Origin: Paenibacillus tarimensis | Lineage (GTDB): Bacteria; Bacillota; Bacilli; Paenibacillales; Paenibacillaceae | Assembly (NCBI RefSeq): GCF_021532315.1 | Contig: NZ_JAKGAO010000013.1 | Coordinates: forward strand, 217,505-281,504 | Reading direction: 5' to 3' | Length of the DNA: 64,000 nt | Shown here: in pieces, positions 62,140-64,000 of the stretch | How positions within the stretch are numbered: position 1 is the first letter of the stretch | Layout of the letters: each line of letters begins with the position of its first letter | Notes under the pieces: model-generated | The model's input: only the letters and a program-made list of their open reading frames with translations | What the model was told of the DNA's origin: nothing | Databases searched by the model: none | Position numbers and translations under genes: made by a program

Positions 62140-62455
62140 CGAATCTGTCACAGTCGTACCCACATGCTTCCTACAGCAACGAGGGTCTTGCTCTAGTCAG
62201 CTCTGGTCACTCTCTAGGCAGCCCGGGCAATTTTTAATGAATCTGACACACCTTATTAGCCGGAAAATGACCATTTCCAACCTGTAACGAATCTGAGCAG
62301 CGTTATTTTTCCAAAAATCAATTAATTCTAACGAAAACTCACCCTTAAGGTGGCTGATTTTCGTTACGCTTGGGAAGGCTGCAAATTTGCACGAACTAGA
62401 GTTGGTCAGATTCGTTAGCCGCATCGTGCTCCTTAGGTTCGTTACACTTGGGTGT
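62137..62455. repeat. Cluster of AACGAATCTG direct and inverted repeats
   Basis: Direct copies: TAACGAATCTGTCACA (62137-62152, starting at the stop codon of the preceding gene), TAATGAATCTGACACACC (62235-62252) and TAACGAATCTGAGCAGCG (62285-62302), the last two going on to a TTATT. Inverted copy: CAGATTCGTTA (62407-62417). A hairpin TAACGAAAA / TTTTCGTTA (62329-62337, 62358-62366) has TCACC/GGTGG inside. CGTTACGCTTGGG (62362-62374) and CGTTACACTTGGG (62440-62452) are a further pair. The element fills the 405-bp gap before the PRPP-synthetase-like gene, where no other gene is seen. It may be a mobile intergenic repeat or a regulatory/termination region. Confidence 0.7.
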
Positions 62456-62544
62456 CTTAGACTCAATAGCCACGTAGCGGCCGATCTTGATGCAGCACTA
62501 CCTTATAACCCGCCCAAAGCCGTATCAAGGTAGGGATAGTTCCA

Positions 62545-63486
62545 TCACTTCTTGCGGTTCACTAACTTGTCAATGGATCCTCCCTCGGCAATAATCTGAA
62601 CGGCCGTACCGAAAATCTCAGCCATGCCGAGTATGGAGAACTTGGGGTAGCCCTCTAAATCGTGCTGAATCGTATCGGAAATAATGACGCGTTCAATATT
62701 GGGACTGTTCGTTAGCTTGGTTGCACAGTCGTCTGATAACAGTCCGTGGGAGGCGATAACATATGCTTTGTTTGCGCCTCTTGCAGTCAGCTCGTCTACT
62801 ACGTCAAGAACAGTTCGGCCGGTATCAATAATGTCATCCACAATAATTGGCGTTCGGCCCTCTACTTCGCCAATGACCTGGACTTGACTCGTTGATCCCT
62901 GACGTTTGTTGTTGATCATAATAGCAAAAGGCACGTCTAACCGGCTCGCCAGGATTTCGGTCATTTTTGCCCGTGCTGCATCGGGTGAGACCACGACAGG
63001 GTTTGGAATGTTAAGGCTTTTCAGCTTCTGTGTCATGAGATCAAGTACAGTAAGGTGGTCGACAGGAATTTTGAAGAAGCCCTGAATCGCATCGGAGTTC
63101 AGATCGACCGTGATGACGCGGTCAGCCCCTACTTTTGTAAGGATATCCGCTATCATTTTTGCTGTAATGGGCTCACGAGGCGCCTTTTTCCTTGCGTGTC
63201 TCGCATACCCGAAGTAAGGGATAATAAGGTTAATGGTTTGCGCTGAAGCGCGTTTTGCTGCATCAATCATGACCAGCAGCTCAACAATATTTTCATTGAT
63301 CGGATGGGACAGGGAATGAACAATAAAAATATCACACGTGCGAAGCGGCTCCTGATATCTCACATAAATCTCACCGCTCTTAAACCGGGATATATCGACT
63401 TGGCCAGGCTCCATGTTAAGAAACTGGCAGATTTGATTGGTCAGTATACGATTCGAAGTTCCAGAGAAAATTTTAATTTGTTTCAC
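62545..63486 (-). CDS. Divergent ribose-phosphate pyrophosphokinase paralogue
   Basis: A 313-residue PRPP synthetase homologue. The PRPP-binding loop is intact (GRTPIIVDDIIDTGRTVLDV), as are NEN-type and IPYFGYAR segments. However, the flexible-loop KRRPRPN is changed (MINNKRQGSTSQ), the DLHAPQIQGFF motif reads DLNSDAIQGFF (His lost), and the VSPDHGGVTRA motif reads VSPDAARAKMTEI. These changes affect ATP and catalytic sites of canonical Prs, so it may be a paralogue with altered or regulatory activity rather than the housekeeping enzyme. Start GTG at 63486 behind AGAGGGGG; TATAAT at 63549-63544 is a likely -10. A/T-rich codon use differs from neighbours. Confidence 0.85.
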   Translation of the reverse strand: MKQIKIFSGTSNRILTNQICQFLNMEPGQVDISRFKSGEIYVRYQEPLRTCDIFIVHSLSHPINENIVELLVMIDAAKRASAQTINLIIPYFGYARHARKKAPREPITAKMIADILTKVGADRVITVDLNSDAIQGFFKIPVDHLTVLDLMTQKLKSLNIPNPVVVSPDAARAKMTEILASRLDVPFAIMINNKRQGSTSQVQVIGEVEGRTPIIVDDIIDTGRTVLDVVDELTARGANKAYVIASHGLLSDDCATKLTNSPNIERVIISDTIQHDLEGYPKFSILGMAEIFGTAVQIIAEGGSIDKLVNRKK

Positions 63487-63544
63487 TAATATCCCCCTCT
63501 ATAGTCATACCGTCAACGCAGTTCGTCCTAGCCTTACGTACCCA

Positions 63545-64000
63545 TTATATCTGGTTCCAAGTGTGTAGATAAGTATACTGAAAATTAATGATAAAATACA
63601 ATATCCACCGGTTTGGATGGAGCGAATTTATCAGCCCGAGAACCTTCGTCCCGGCTGTGAAGCAGTTGCACGTAACGGAATTCTTATTCTGCGTCTTCCT
63701 CGGTTCCTGGCGAGGCGTCTTCTTCGGCTCCTGACGGACCTTCTTCTTCGGCAGCTTGGCTGCAAGCTTCTGCAGGCCCGGGATGACCTTGCTCATGATC
63801 TTCAGCGCTCCGCCGCTGCCTGCCACCATCTGCAGCACGTTGCCAAGCTCCTTGCCGTACTGCTTCACCTCTTTGTCAGATGGCTTTCCCTTCCAGACAT
63901 GATTCGTGTTCCGGATCAGGTAGTTGAACGGCTGCAGCTCCGATCCTGCCGCTTGTCGGGCAATGTCCCGCAGGGAGATTTTACCCTTGTAGACCGCCTT
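63545..64000 (-). pseudogene. Polymorphic-toxin-like protein truncated in Hint domain (partial, runs off right edge)
   Basis: The 5' part lies beyond the window. The visible 151 codons read from KAVYKGKISLRDIARQAAGS through KPSDKEVKQYGKELGNVLQM, a Pro/Lys-rich linker (LPKKKVRQEPKKTPRQEPRK), to the start of a Hint domain, VTCNCFTAGTKVL. Hint domains of this type normally continue with LTDEGE-type residues for more than 100 residues and then a toxin domain. Here the frame leaves the family after Leu (near 63638), reads about 30 unrelated hydrophobic residues and stops at 63545. The junction abuts the promoter of the PRPP-synthetase-like gene. Loss of the toxin end by rearrangement is the likely explanation. 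Confidence 0.75.

Noticed and set aside
62137..62455. AACGAATCTG repeats as a CRISPR array
   Set aside because: The copies are short, irregularly spaced and partly inverted, with no uniform spacers and no cas genes.

Overview
The window comes from a spore-forming, Gram-positive member of the Bacillales, most likely Paenibacillus or a close relative. Evidence: strong AGGAGG-type ribosome binding sites with GTG and TTG starts, intrinsic terminators after most operons, CotF-type spore coat proteins, SLH-anchored surface proteins, very large modular plant-polysaccharide enzymes, YdjO and YvaD-like proteins, and moderately high GC. All names are from reading translated sequence and motifs; no database search was run.

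Left part (1-12.5 kb): a leftward siderophore operon using 2,4-diaminobutyrate (aminotransferase, decarboxylase, NIS synthetase, acetyltransferase, and the first codons of a further gene). A near-perfect Fur box fills the spacer of its promoter. Then come a GH18 chitinase, a cold-shock protein with a long structured leader, a Na/Pi cotransporter with a PhoU-like tail, a small beta-rich hypothetical protein, a cyclophilin lipoprotein, a secreted coiled-coil protein and YdjO.

12.9-32.3 kb: a 2058-residue secreted pectin-degrading protein (CE12 esterase plus PL11 rhamnogalacturonan lyase, with cohesin-like and dockerin-like modules) preceded by a GC-rich foldable leader; a TetR gene whose promoter predicts a leaderless mRNA; an erythromycin-esterase-like protein; the arginine catabolic genes rocD-rocF-rocA beside a polar amino acid ABC transporter, both preceded by the same 17-bp operator-like motif; a MEDS-domain histidine kinase; and an HpaB-type monooxygenase.

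32.4-54 kb: a DUF418 membrane protein with a DesKR-like two-component system, two CotF-like coat proteins, a lipoprotein, an acyltransferase-3 protein, a second cold-shock gene with a matching leader, cysC, a GH43 arabinanase, a 59-residue gene at 42624-42803, GNAT, Na/H antiporter, oxidoreductase, AHSA1/AraC pair, P450, MsrA, DUF3298 protein, uridine kinase, a YvaD/TetR pair and an ABC-class ATPase.

Right part (54-64 kb) looks like a variable region. It holds a 2358-residue SLH-anchored Rhs/YD-repeat protein; a protein with a PD-(D/E)XK-like core and a C-terminal winged helix, whose stop codon opens a 0.3-kb region of direct and inverted AACGAATCTG repeats; a divergent PRPP-synthetase paralogue lacking several signature residues; and, cut by the right edge, a polymorphic-toxin-like protein truncated just inside its Hint domain. 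The nuclease-like gene with its repeats and the truncated Hint gene are the least explained parts of the window.
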